A DNA stretch of 64,000 nt from Eretmocerus hayati. Lineage: Eukaryota; Arthropoda; Insecta; Hymenoptera; Aphelinidae. Of this stretch, positions 25,708 to 36,130 are shown piece by piece. The notes beneath the pieces were generated by a model. That model was not told the DNA's origin. It saw nothing but the letters and a program-made list of their open reading frames with translations, and made no database searches. Positions within the stretch are counted from its first letter, which is position 1; every line of letters starts with the position of its first letter. Both the position numbers and the translations under genes were made by a program. Location of the stretch: contig CM056743.1 in assembly GCA_029851415.1 (NCBI GenBank), forward strand, positions 16,236,727-16,300,726. The letters are read 5' to 3'.

Positions 25708-26617
25708 ATGCTTCACGCGCGCAGAGCCACTGCATAGCCACTAATCACTGTTTTTCTGTCTTCCAGACTAATTTTAGAGAAAAACTTGTGGATACATTTT
25801 TTGTAGAAAATTTAATTATCTACAAATGTTACCTCCTGACTTTTACCGTGAAAATGCATATTTCCTGGGATTTTTGCGAAAAACCAAAATTTTTTGCAAA
25901 AAAATTGTTATTAACTAATGAAGTCACAGGAATTCGCGCTGGTAACCTCGATAAATCGATTCAGCGGGTCAAAATACATAAGAAACCATCAAGTTACTGC
26001 GTGGAGTCCGAAGTGGCCACGGGAGCATACGTGGGCGCCCGGACTAACTCGGAAAATATCGATACCTTTGAAAAATGACAACCATACTTACTTGTTTAGA
26101 TTAAAGAATTACATTGGATAAGTGAAGAAAGTATTTCAAGAATCAAGAAAAAATATCACCACAAATTGATATAATTATATCTGTGTCTAATTTTTCGAGA
26201 AAAAATTTTCGATTTCTGATTCATTTGTTCACTAATTCGATGTCATTTTTCAATCTGCACAAGAAAGCATTCTTGTCATTATTCGGAATCATCGATATTT
26301 TTCAAGTTCTGAGGCATTTCAACGAGGAAATCCCGAATTTTGACTCGAAAAAATGTATCTAGTTCCACGGGGATTGACGAAATGGCCTGAAATTTTTTTG
26401 GTGGTATTCTTTATGATTTCGAACAAAATGTCGTATGGATTTGGCGATCCGACAGAGGGGACGCAATCCAGGTGATAAGTATGGTCGGAAATTTTTTTTT
26501 CGAGATACCGACTGCGCCATCGTTTTTAGATCGTAAAAATACTCAAAAGTCCAGATCTTCAGCCCCCCCCCCCTAATTTTTTAGGCCAGACTTTGAAATC
26601 AGGGGTGCACCTACCCT
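25708..26617 (-). repeat. Element A right terminal inverted repeat, with extra segment
   Basis: It is the inverse of 19346-19985, but a stretch of about 250 bp at roughly 26045-26295 has no counterpart in the left arm. The extra segment begins near CGGAAAATATCGATACCT and ends near ATCGATATTTTTCAAG, so its own borders look weakly inverted. It is either an insertion in this arm or a deletion from the left arm. A C11 run interrupts the arm near 26564. Confidence 0.8.
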
Positions 26618-28266
26618 TAAGGGCTCCTACAAGCGGGCACACATTATCTCAAAGTTTCCACAAAACTACTCATATACGGTCTATATCCTCAAAGAATGAG
26701 TTCCGGCTCCAAGATGCGATTCAAATTTTGCGTGTGCCAAAAGTCTACTATCTGGGTAACTGAGTGTTAAAATATGAGGTCATTGAGAGATCATCACTCA
26801 CCTGTAACAATTGACAAACCCAAACTCGAGTCTGGTCAAAATTCAAACCAGTGCAGTACAGTCAAGCTGCTCCGAGCCGTGGAAAAATCGGAGCAGGGGA
26901 TACCGTGGACTGGGCTGAACTGAAGCAACAGGACACTGGCGACCAGGATATCAGGATGCTCCAATATTATTGATATCAGCTGCAGATCAGCAAAATGTAG
27001 CACTAATGATAAATAGCAACACAGCACCAGAGCAAAACCGCAAAGAGAAGGCAGGTACCGCTAACATATAATAATTGTAATACTCCTCTGCTCAGAGGGC
27101 TGAGAGTGACTGAGTGCAGCTGCCAACAGCCACTGCATCTTCGATTTTGGAGCAGTGATGTCTAGGCAAGATGCAGAAGAGGGGAAACAACGATGCCGAC
27201 AAAAATTTTACTGTATACATTACGATGGCCCAACCGAGAGTAATCAATATTAATTCCAAGATTTAAATGTCTTGTGACGGCGCGGGCGCAGGGCAGGTAT
27301 AAAGAGCGAGGTATAAGGGATTGTCGGGCGTGTACATGCAGCAGATGCACAGTAGTTTTCACACCCTTCATCGCAATGTACTGTTTCGCGAGTTCGCGGA
27401 AGGGTGTGCCCGACATGACATCCATTTTCTCAACAACTCTAGTCTACCGTAACATTTCACAATATATTTCAGTTCATTCAGAAGCTTGTTTCAAGGCTTT
27501 CAAAATGAGCCCAAGTGCGTCTAAATTTGTCCTACTTAAGTCAAGTTGTCTTAAATTTTCCAGAAAAAAATATGTAAATCGTCGATAAAGTGCATAAAAT
27601 CGTTCTTATCAGCGTGCAACCACACTTAGAGCTTTTTGTCGGTCTAAAACGCCATATCGCTCTATTTTGATGTAATGAACAAGGTCTGAGCGATAAAAAA
27701 TAGTAGTACTGCACTGCCTTCCGCGATAAACATATGTTGGGTGCACACTAATTTCGGCGCCCACGTTAGCAAATGACCTCCGTATTGTGCTCATGAAATT
27801 GCTCTAAATGCAAGTTTAGCAACTTCCGAAGATGGGTTTTGAAGATCTTGGAAGAAGGAATCGAATGCGCTCAATTACGTTGACATTGGCTGAACTAAAA
27901 AATTTTGGCACCTGTTTTACTAAACGCAATTCGGTTGGCGATTTCTTGTGTGTGCAACACGAAAAATGCAAAAGCTCACTTCATATTTTCTAGGAGACGC
28001 AGAAATTATCCGCAGTCGGTCCAAATAACTAATTCTCTCATATTTTACCTCAACATACATATTAAGAATTCGCGCGATGTTCAACGAGTGTTCAGTTATG
28101 AGATTGGCATATGGGGGGATGTTGAGTTCAAGTTGCACGCCTTGCTGTAGACAGAACGACGAGCGATCCGCGAGGCATGTGCGAGGCATGCGGGCCACTT
28201 TCAATCACTTTGGGCCGCTGTGCGTAGCATGGAAACCCCCTAGCACGTTACTCAAAGCGGCCCTTA
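26618..28266. other. Unrecognised region, partly GC-rich
   Basis: No recognised protein. A GGTATAAAGAG sequence at about 27296 lies in a GC-rich patch (27270-27420) and could be a promoter, but no exon can be tied to it. Frames of 90-105 codons on both strands at 27162-27588 overlap each other and look like chance. Confidence 0.4.
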
Positions 28267-28399
28267 GCGGTGAAAAGTGGACGGCATGTCAGCGAGAGCG
28301 GCGTGCATACAGATGGACACAGCTGGCCGAGAGCGGGCACGTGTCTTTTGCGTAAGCTTGCCGTCTACTTTGGCTGACATGCCGCCCACTTTTCGCCGC
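28267..28399. repeat. GC-rich inverted repeat, 27-nt arms
   Basis: Arm 28267-28293 (GCGGTGAAAAGTGGACGGCA...) and arm 28373-28399 match in inverse with two mismatches, around a loop of about 79 nt. The surrounding 200 bp is unusually rich in GC for this window. Confidence 0.75.
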
Positions 28400-29273
28400 T
28401 GCGAGCCGCTTATACGAGTGAACAGCGGCAGACATGCCAGTCGCATGTGAGAGAAAGTGGAATGTAGCGGATTCGCCGGCATCCACCAACTCGCCCCTCG
28501 CGTGGGACCGATACCTGCGTCCTGGACATCTTCCGATTAGAACAATTATCATCATGCGAGCGGCCGATAGCCAATATATAATTTGTGAGTACAGCCTAGA
28601 GTTGCTCTCTCTCTCTGTTTGGGGCTTCACCCTTTACTCTCCGTGCTTGCGTTCGATGTGTTCGTATGCACCATGTTTATTTATTGAATAAATCCTATCA
28701 TTATCATTTATCTTAAAATCATTTATATCACTCGTACTCATAACATGCGTTTTGCCCGCATCCTAGCAGAAGCACTGGACGCTCGTAATGAAGCATATTG
28801 CGGCATTGTAGAAACTTCATTACGGACGTTCTCTAGTAACATTGATGTGATATATATCCACTTCTATGGCAATTGATCTTTTGCCTGACAAGTCACGTGA
28901 TGTTTACATGCACGACACCGCGCAAACCCAAAAACGATAGGAGAATAAGAGTACGTATGCTCTGATAGGAAATTGCATCGTCCAAATGTTCTTCGACGTG
29001 AACATGATTGTTTGAGCCATGATATCAAATACTGATGGTATGATAAATGGGTGTGCTATCGAGAAAAAGATGATATATTTTTAGGTTATGTAATCAATGA
29101 AAGCTACGCTGGCTGCAGATACACCAGCTTTGGCCATGATACTTTCAGAATGTGGAATGGTCTTGTTGGGTAAGCAAGAATAGATGAAAATGGCCATAAG
29201 TTTCTTAAGTGAACAGATATAATTAAGCTTGGCACATTCGAGAAATTCGTCAAGAATACTGTTGAAATATTAA
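28400..29273. other. Unrecognised region
   Basis: A CT-rich run (about 28602-28617) is followed by an AATAAA at about 28688 and, further on, a short inverted pair (CTCGTAATGAAG at about 28770 and CTTCATTACGGACG at about 28816). The order resembles the R/U5 part of an LTR, but no matching second copy or LTR ends were found. No gene is supported. Confidence 0.35.
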
Positions 29274-29462
29274 ATTGGCTGCTCGGAGAGTTCATATGGT
29301 CAAGTAATTCTCCACGTGCTCAAATTCCAGAATTGTAATAATTTGCAGATGTATTTTATTTGAATGGATTGGCTTTCCGGAGGGTTAATACAGTCAAGTC
29401 ATTCTTCATATACTGGAGCTCTAGAATCTGAATAATCAGCAGATGTACTTGATTGGAATGGG
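29274..29462. repeat. 94-bp tandem repeat, two diverged copies
   Basis: ATTGGCT at 29274 and at 29368 start units that share CGGAG-GTT, AGTCAAGT/GGTCAAGT, AGAAT-TG-AATAAT, GCAGATGTA and TTGAATGG/TTGGAATGG. Divergence is clear, so the duplication is old. Confidence 0.65.
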
Positions 29463-29920
29463 GAAAATTTGTCCTTCCAAATGACGCTTGGAAACTTGCA
29501 TGAATTTGATACGTTTTCAGAACAACGGATGAGTTAAGTTTTGAAAAAAGATGGCTTGTATTCGCACAAATCAGATGATTCCCCATATGCTTCAATTCCA
29601 GAATTGGCAGATGGATCTTTGCTTGAAATGCCTCGCTCAAATTTGGGACAATATCGAGCTACTGGTGTAAAATCTGATCACTTACAAGCCTGTTTAGATT
29701 CATCAGAAGTTGATCTAGATTGCTTAAATGCATTAAGCAGCAAGTGTCTTGGTTTTTCAAAAGCAGAAAAGCTCATATATTATAATATCAAGTGATTCAC
29801 TACTCCAAAATTAAAGTTATTGGCAAAGGTACTTAGAGAAGAAATCCCAATTTCATTGGATTGTTTCAATTCCAAAATTTATAAAGCAGAAAATGTAAAT
29901 TAATCAATGGAACTCACTCT
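29463..29920. other. Unrecognised region
   Basis: A plus-strand frame at about 29541-29795 reads 84 codons of hydrophilic text (SDDSPYASIPELADGSLLEM), but the family is unknown and there is no supporting context. I do not call a gene. Confidence 0.35.
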
Positions 29921-30198
29921 CAATAGAGAAATTACCTAAACAGATTCCTGATGAAATCTAAACTTGCTCATGTAATACCCAAAATATGTGGGACGTCAAA
30001 TGGATAAAGTTGAATGAGGATCATTTGTAGTTCATCAAAAGAATTCTAAGCCTTGTCATCAATAGAGAAATTACCTAAACAAATTCCTGATGAAATCCAA
30101 ACTTGCTCATGTAATACCCAAAATATGTGGGACGTCAAATGGATAAAGTTGAATGGAGATCATTTGTAGTTAATCAAAAAATTCTAAGCGTTGTCATT
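29921..30198. repeat. 139-bp tandem duplication
   Basis: CAATAGAGAAATTACCTAAA starts at 29921 and again at 30060. The two units differ at only a handful of positions (for example CAGATT/CAAATT, ATCTAAAC/ATCCAAAC, GAATGAGG/GAATGGAG). Downstream, the words GATCACCTT and CAAATGACT near 30210 recur near 30480, so the area has been duplicated more than once. Confidence 0.9.
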
Positions 30199-30656
30199 CA
30201 TGCACCGTGGATCACCTTACTGTATCTTTCCAAATGACTGGACTATAAAATAATTATACCGGAAGGCCCATTTAAGACAACAAGTACACTCATAACTCAT
30301 ACTGGAGCTAAATTCTTATAATATTGTGTAGACCTTGAGGACTGCAATATGGGAATTATCCTTTAATAATGAGTCATGAATAACTGATAGATGCAGTACG
30401 TGGGTATCCTTCATGCTTATAGAAGTAAACATTACTCGACTGTAGAACAGAGACTATTCATTGTCATCCATGCACTGTGGATCACCTTCGTGGATCTTCC
30501 AAAATGACTAAACTATATGCTGAAAGATGTTGAGCAATGCTGAATGATTTGTCTATTCACTGGGATAGCTCTCTAACATTTCCAAATTAATGTGTCATGA
30601 GCAACTGATATATGAAGTTAATAAATTAGGTTGATTTCAGGCCAATAAATGATGTC

Positions 30657-30782
30657 CACTCACCCGACATAAATTGTGTGAAAATCTGAAATAGCTTTCT
30701 TGTCCCCAAGCTGCTGAAAATTGAAACAACCCAGGGACAAAAAGTTTTTTCGGATTTGCTCAAAATTCATGTCCGGTGAATG
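30657..30782. mobile_element. Short MITE, family of 40545-40755
   Basis: The left end CACTCACCCGACA and the inverted right end CATTCACCGGACA enclose 126 bp, with inner inverted words CTTGTCCC and GGGACAAAAAG. A TA follows the right end; the left TA is lost or mutated. Confidence 0.6.
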
Positions 30783-31359
30783 TACATAGGATATGACTTG
30801 TCAGGCAAGAGATCAACAGCCATAGCCTCAGCTTCCGCAATAACTTCGGAACGAAACATATTCATCGGCATCATCATCATCAAGGCAACACTTTATCTCG
30901 GACCATTGTGATAATGGAAAGTCACATGAGACACATAGATACACAACAAAAAGAAGAAGCCGCTAAACATCGCCAAAAAGACAATTCGTCTGCTAACAAC
31001 AACAGAATGGGTGAGAATGGGCTGATGCCGCTCGGCACCCCCACTTTGCAACCTACGAGATGATGGATATATATAACACCAATGTTACTAGAAGACACAC
31101 GTAATGAAAATATACAACTAGGGAACGGCCGTAATGGAAAACACTAGATAATGACGCGATATAAAACACTAGCAAACGAAATTGGAAGAATGGGAATGAA
31201 GTTAAACACCGTTTGGTACCGGAATCAACGCAAAAAACACCGTTTGGTACCGATGGTCGACGCATTTATGAGTACTCGTGATATAAAGTAATGTATGTAC
31301 CTCGTGCTCCATGTGCGTTCTGCGGAGCGCTGCCGCAAAACAGCATATTAGGCACGTCG
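30783..31359. other. Unrecognised non-coding region
   Basis: GGTACCGGAATCAACGCAAA and a near copy of its AAACACCGTTTGGTACCG context occur twice at about 31203-31255. Otherwise nothing is recognised. Confidence 0.4.
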
Positions 31360-32241
31360 CACAGTGGGGCTAAAAATCGATTTCGGGACAAGATTCAGCG
31401 CCACGCGGATCCTCAACCAATCGAAATGATTCAAACGGGATTCTCTCCGTCTTTTGATAATCTACAAGATTCCTTTCCGGAGAATTTGATTTGGGAAGCT
31501 GCGGAGTCACAGAATCCTGTTGGTCGAGCAACCAGAAGTCGTCGAAAATTGAGTCTCCTCGATCCTGGCGGTAATGTACGATTTCCTGGTTGGGCTCAAA
31601 ATACATGTTTTTGGTCCCACTTGATAAGGGAAATACTCTCATCATTGCAGAACTCCGGCAACCTAACTTTAAATCAGGATTCCAGGCTCAACTACCTTGG
31701 TAATAAACTCCAATCAACAAAAATCGACTTTCTTCGATCCTGGCGGTAATGTACGGAATTCTAGGCGGGCTGAAATCATAAGTTAGAGATATACAATGTA
31801 TTAGCCCATGTCACAGGAATGCGTGAGCTTCATCCAAGGGCTTCAGAACCCTGCAATATCTCCCCCACTCACTTAGTACTCAAATATCATCGATATCCAC
31901 GACCTCTTGGAGTATACGTCGATGTAGCCTCACAAAATGTTTCTCCAAGGTGTCAACTCGACCTCAAATGCTTTTCGAACACTCCCACCGGGATTTGAGA
32001 ATGACTACAGTAAGGAGGAACTATTCATCACTCATCGGTACAAACTGATACTTCTTGCTTTTTGTCTTGATCGCCCTTCAATACGATCCTGGGCCTCCAG
32101 AGCTTCCTGAATCAAATTCTCCGGGCAGATATCTTGTAGAGTAAGGAAAAACGAAGAGAAGCCCGTTTGGATTGGTTTGATCGGTTTAAAATTCTCGTGG
32201 CGCTGAATCTTGTCCCGAAATCGGTTTTTAGCCCCACTGTG
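31360..32241. mobile_element. Transib-like non-autonomous element
   Basis: Both ends read CACAGTGGGGCTAAAAA inward and are flanked by a perfect 5-bp duplication, CGTCG (31355-31359 and 32242-32246). The TIRs stay similar for about 165 bp (CGATTTCGGGACAAGATTCA, GCGCCACG, TCAAACGGG/CCAAACGGG, CGGAGAATTTGATT). A 5-bp GC-rich target duplication and a CACAGTG-like start fit the Transib superfamily, the relatives of RAG1. The 880-bp interior has no transposase; the plus-strand frame at 31291-31749 crosses the TIR boundary and is probably chance. The interior repeats GATCCTGGCGGTAATGTACG at about 31560 and 31735. Confidence 0.7.
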
Positions 32242-33808
32242 CGTCGGTACATAATCTACTAGTCTTGTCATTTGGCGCGCCCTTATCCAATCTTTCTCGC
32301 GCGCAGTAGCAGTAATATATAAAATCATTTGTATGACAATTGTATAGGCTGGAGTTTTGAAAATAAAAAATAAAAAAAATATGCAGCAGATCCAGCAGCA
32401 TGCAGAGTTTCAGCATATGTATAATCTAATCAAATCTGCTAAGCATTGCACATTGCCCAGCGTGTGCGGCTAATTCCTAGGCTTAAATCTAGCAGCCGTC
32501 ACAATATATCTTTCTTGAACATGGGCTCATATGGACAATGCCCATAATTCCTACTGTAGTTCAGAAAGGTTGGGAATTTGCAAGAGCAGCTCTGGGTTAC
32601 ATCTTTTGATGGTAGACCGAGATTATTTTCAGGAATTGAGCCGGATCCGTGACCCACAAAACCTGGGTATTCCTTGTTGGGAGAGGTGATGTTCATACCA
32701 AATTGGAAGAAATTATAGTCCATCATGTATTGAAACCAAAATCATCATAATTCATCGACGGGACGTTCTTACTGAAGATTATATTCAGAATATATAATCT
32801 TCAGTAAGTATATATTCTGAATATAATCTTCAGTAAGATTATATCTAGAAGATTATATACTGATAAGGTGGGAGATTGTACGTCTGAAACAGACAGAGAC
32901 TGGACAGTATTACCACCTGACTTCCAATTTAATATTACATAAATTCCATTTATACTGTGGAATGAAGTCATTCAGTCGTGTCGAAATATTTGATACCTAC
33001 ATTTCAAACCGAGGAATGCAATCAATTTTGATTAGATTCGTACATGTATACTACGTTAGTGAGTAATGAACGAGATCTCGGCACTAACTTTCTTCCAATT
33101 CCTTCGGATCGGAGAGAAGATACTTGGAGATGAAAGAAAGAGTCGGATAAGTCTAGCAGAAAGAGGCAGCCAATACGTAACACTATACTGGGAAGCATAA
33201 AGAATTCCAGAGCCTTGATGAAACTTTGAGCGGAAAATACTTTTGTTCGGGCCAAACTATATCTCAGAGAGCAACAGCAACGGCGTTGACTTTGAAATTT
33301 TCATCTCACGCAAAAAACCTGCATCCGCCAGAACAATGTCATACCTAGCGCTCTGCGCAGGGAGTATAAAATATTTTGTGTGAATAACATTGCATCTGCG
33401 CTGGTTTAGAGTCAATCTTTGAGCGGAAATGGAAAAGTCGAGAGAGAACGTCATTGGGCTAATAGTATCCAGCATTTTTCATTAACTTCCATGGTTCGCT
33501 TTTCCCCCCGTATCAACTTTCAATGTGTGTCAATTCATATTGAGACGAGGGGAAAAAATCGACTTGATATTAGCTACTCATTAATTTATGTCAAATGAGG
33601 AACGGGGAAAGGACGTTAGTGTTTGCTGAGGGTATTGTAATGAATGAGCAAGTTGTACTGAAGATTTATGAAAAATTTTCCCCCAACGTATCTAGGGGAA
33701 TATTTGAAACTGTCTCCAATCGAAAGAGAGAAAAACGAAAACTGCGATACATTCTTTATAACTTCGAATCCAAGAAACAGGGGCAGATGAATGATAAAAT
33801 GGGTTATA
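32242..33808. other. Unrecognised non-coding region
   Basis: It contains the palindromic cluster at 32769-32836 and no supported gene. Confidence 0.4.
32769..32836. repeat. Perfect 26-bp inverted repeat cluster
   Basis: The stretch starting TTACTGAAGATTATATTCAG at 32769 is followed by its exact 26-bp inverse at 32811-32836. The left arm also pairs in part with an intervening ATATAATCTTCAGTAA, and a further ATATAATCTTC-like word trails to about 32870. The sequence is strongly self-complementary and AT-rich. Confidence 0.85.
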
Positions 33809-34932
33809 CACGCGTCCCTCAGTAACCGCGGGTGATACGTTTCCGAAGGGGGCTGCGGTCATCAAAACCGTGGTTACCAAAGCATTGGGCTTATGGAAGT
33901 GGAGGGGATCTGTTCCAACACCCGCAGGTTACTGTCTAAAATGGGCTTTGACAGTAAGAAATTCAAATTTTAACTCGTTGCAATTTTCGAAGACCCATCT
34001 CCTTGATCTCAATACCATGGAGAAACTATTGTACAATAGACAAAATCATTTTCCCTCATGGAAATCAGTTATCTATGATTGTTTCCCACTGTCACGAATA
34101 TTTCTTTTTGTTTATTGATCAACTCAGTATCTCAGGCGCGGATCCAAGATCCGGGTTTCGAGGGGGGGGGGGTGTCGGCAATTTACGCATTTTTGATAGC
34201 AGTTCAAGTCCAGCTGAAGCTATGTTCCATTGAAATGCATTCGTGGATTGTTTGATGAATGGGAATAGTTGTTAATTGTTTATAGTAATCAGGATTCATA
34301 ACGACAATGAACTCAATTTACGTCCCAAAATATATTAATTTTACATCAGGTACGATGCGTTTGAGGGGGTGATTTGAGCATAAAAAGGAGTTAGTAGCCC
34401 CCCCCCCCCCTGTATCCGCACCGGCGGTATTTGCGTGCTACTTCTGCACCCTCGCGCCTGATTCAAGGTGATCTAAAATTTTGAGTTCTCCTCCCAAAGT
34501 CGTCAATTTTTTCGGTCCTTGAGTAGGAACTTCCTTGGGTGGCGATATTCGTTCCCTCTTTTCCAACATCTTTTTACATTCACTCTCGAATTTTGTCATT
34601 TACGATCAACGCATTTTGGTATTTTTAGTTGAGGAATCTAAACAAAAGATCATGATCAGTGCAGAAAATTAATTCTTCCATCAACAATGTCCCCAAATTT
34701 TTGATTTTATTTTCCTGCGAATTGGTATTCGGTAATATGGTGACCAAAAAGGGACCAAGCAGTGGCACGAATCAATTGATGTTCTGAACATTTTTGGAAA
34801 GCATTAGGATGGCGAGGAAAAACCGCGGTCACTGAGATCCTGACCATGATTACCAGAGTCAAACTGCATTTTCCAGAACCGCGGTTGAGCAAAACCACGA
34901 ATACCGAGACCGCGTTTACCAAGGGACGCCTG
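33809..34932. mobile_element. Tigger/pogo-like non-autonomous element with TA duplication
   Basis: The left end CACGCGTCCCTCAGTAACCG follows a TA (33807-33808). The right end, read inward, is CAGGCGTCCCTTGGTAAACG and is followed by TA (34933-34934). ACCGCGGT-like words recur along both arms. The CAGGC...CCT start and TA duplication are like Tigger elements of the pogo group. No transposase remains, and another element (34133-34424) sits inside. Confidence 0.65.
34133..34424. mobile_element. hAT-like MITE nested in the Tigger-like element
   Basis: The left end CAGGCGCGGATCCA and the right end, read inward, CCGGTGCGGATACA are each followed within about 15-30 bp by a long poly-G (inward) run. 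The flanks CAGTATCT and CGGTATTT agree at 6 of 8 positions, like an aged 8-bp duplication. No ORF. Confidence 0.55.
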
Positions 34933-35376
34933 TACCTAGACGCGCGAGTGGCTGGGGTCCCCGCTGAACAATTGAATCTTGTTCAAAACCTTGTAGAGAA
35001 TCTTGTAAACAAGCTTGTGAGCTAGGATGAGTTCAATTAAGATCAAATCGTGCCAAGTCATCACAGTTCTCGAAGATTTTTCATGAGTTCTCAAAACAGC
35101 GTGCCTAATTCTCCTCACCTGTGCAACAGGTTTATTCTCATGAGACTACACGAGTTTTTTGTAGAATTGAGATATCTTGGCTTTGAAATTTCCAAATTGG
35201 GAGTTTTTGGCTGAATTAACAGTTTCTTCTACTCTATGTCAGATATTTCAAGTTGAACGGGTGGACTTGTAAGCTGTGAGCAGCAAACTCAGAAAAAAGT
35301 CACAGAGGAGAGATAAATAAATGAATCCGAGACAAGACTCTCTTCTCCCCGCGAGATAACTCTTGATACATTTGTC
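34933..35376. other. Unrecognised non-coding region
   Basis: Nothing that I can support. Confidence 0.4.
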
Positions 35377-35457
35377 AGTAACTGCTACTACTTGATCTAA
35401 CGACCTCCAAAGCCCAGAATGGAAGGTTGCTCGTTAGATCAGGTAGTAGCAGTTACT
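35377..35457. ncRNA. Candidate hairpin RNA (miRNA-precursor-like)
   Basis: Arm 35377-35403 (AGTAACTGCTACTACTTGAT...) pairs with arm 35431-35457 over 27 positions. The single difference is a G:T-type pair, and the loop is 27 nt. Size and stem are within the range of a miRNA precursor, and the base composition is less AT-rich than typical MITE hairpins here. The strand cannot be decided and there is no known miRNA that I recognise. It could equally be a short inverted repeat without a transcript. Confidence 0.35.
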
Positions 35458-35570
35458 CAAAAAATCTTAACCTACAAATGAAATATCGGGAATGTTCAAT
35501 TCTCTTCATATATATAATTAATTATGACACTCGATCGATATGATCGGAAATCGTATTTATCACTCGCGGG

Positions 35571-35984
35571 AATTTCAAATTATGAAGGTATAATTTTTTC
35601 GGTCTTTGCGAGGTAAAGTCAGCAGATATTGCTGACGTTTTTGGCATCAATCGAGAATGGATTTCACTCAACTCTCGATCAATGCACCTTTAGAGCCTCG
35701 TATGGTTCCGAGGATGCATCAAAAGGATTTTCATGGAAAGGAATGAAAAGTAAAGATGAGAAATGAGAAACTTTATGAAAAATTTTTGGATTCTACGCTG
35801 ATATTGTGCGTGTTTCGCCCTTCTCTCATTGCTCGGGCTTTTCAAAGTGGTGGAAGAGCAATGAAAGTTTACCACTGACACGCGGCTCAAGTGGCCGAAT
35901 GTTCGATGGTTAGAACGTCTTTATATACGAAAGTTCACTTTAACTCGCAAAGACCGAAAAAATCATATCTTCATAATTTCAATT
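35571..35984. mobile_element. MITE of about 414 bp
   Basis: The left end AATTTCAAATTATGAAGGTA continues to CGGTCTTTGCGAG (35612). The inverse lies at 35944-35984. The interior (about 35670-35835) is related to 40311-40480. No ORF or clear target duplication. Confidence 0.7.
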
Positions 35985-36130
35985 CTCTTCGTCTGAGCTC
36001 ATGTCAAAAAATTCCAAATCATGAAAGGGTGGTTGATAATCTGTTTCAACATAATAGCTATGTATAGAGTTCTCAAAGCTCAAGGGTTTTTGAACCCTGA
36101 ATCCTTCTTCGAAATAAAATTTAGTGTCTA

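Larger units (their letters stand above)
19346..26617 (-). mobile_element. Element A: large DNA transposon with long TIRs, possibly Academ-like
   Basis: About 7.3 kb is bounded by long inverted repeats (19346-19985 and 25708-26617) whose outer ends read AGGTGCACCCCTGA inward on both sides. Between them lies one long minus-strand gene (20202-25033) with a nuclease-like region and a Cys cluster. A cut-and-paste element with a Cys-rich motif plus an XPG-type nuclease fits what I recall of the Academ superfamily, but I cannot test this. The exact ends and the target duplication are not resolved; outside AGGTGCAC the two sides keep a weak TT-AGGG similarity. The non-coding stretches at 19986-20201 and 25034-25707 hold no other gene that I can support. 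Confidence 0.8.

Noticed and set aside
19346..26617. Element A as a piggyBac element because of a CCCTTAAGGG at its right edge
   Set aside because: There is no TTAA at the left edge and the protein does not resemble a piggyBac transposase.
28140..28745. Possible solo LTR (CT-run followed by AATAAA in a GC-rich segment)
   Set aside because: I could not find matching LTR ends, a target duplication or a second copy.
31291..31749. 152-codon frame as a transposase fragment of the Transib-like element
   Set aside because: It starts outside the element and runs through the TIR, and it shows no RAG1/Transib-like motif.
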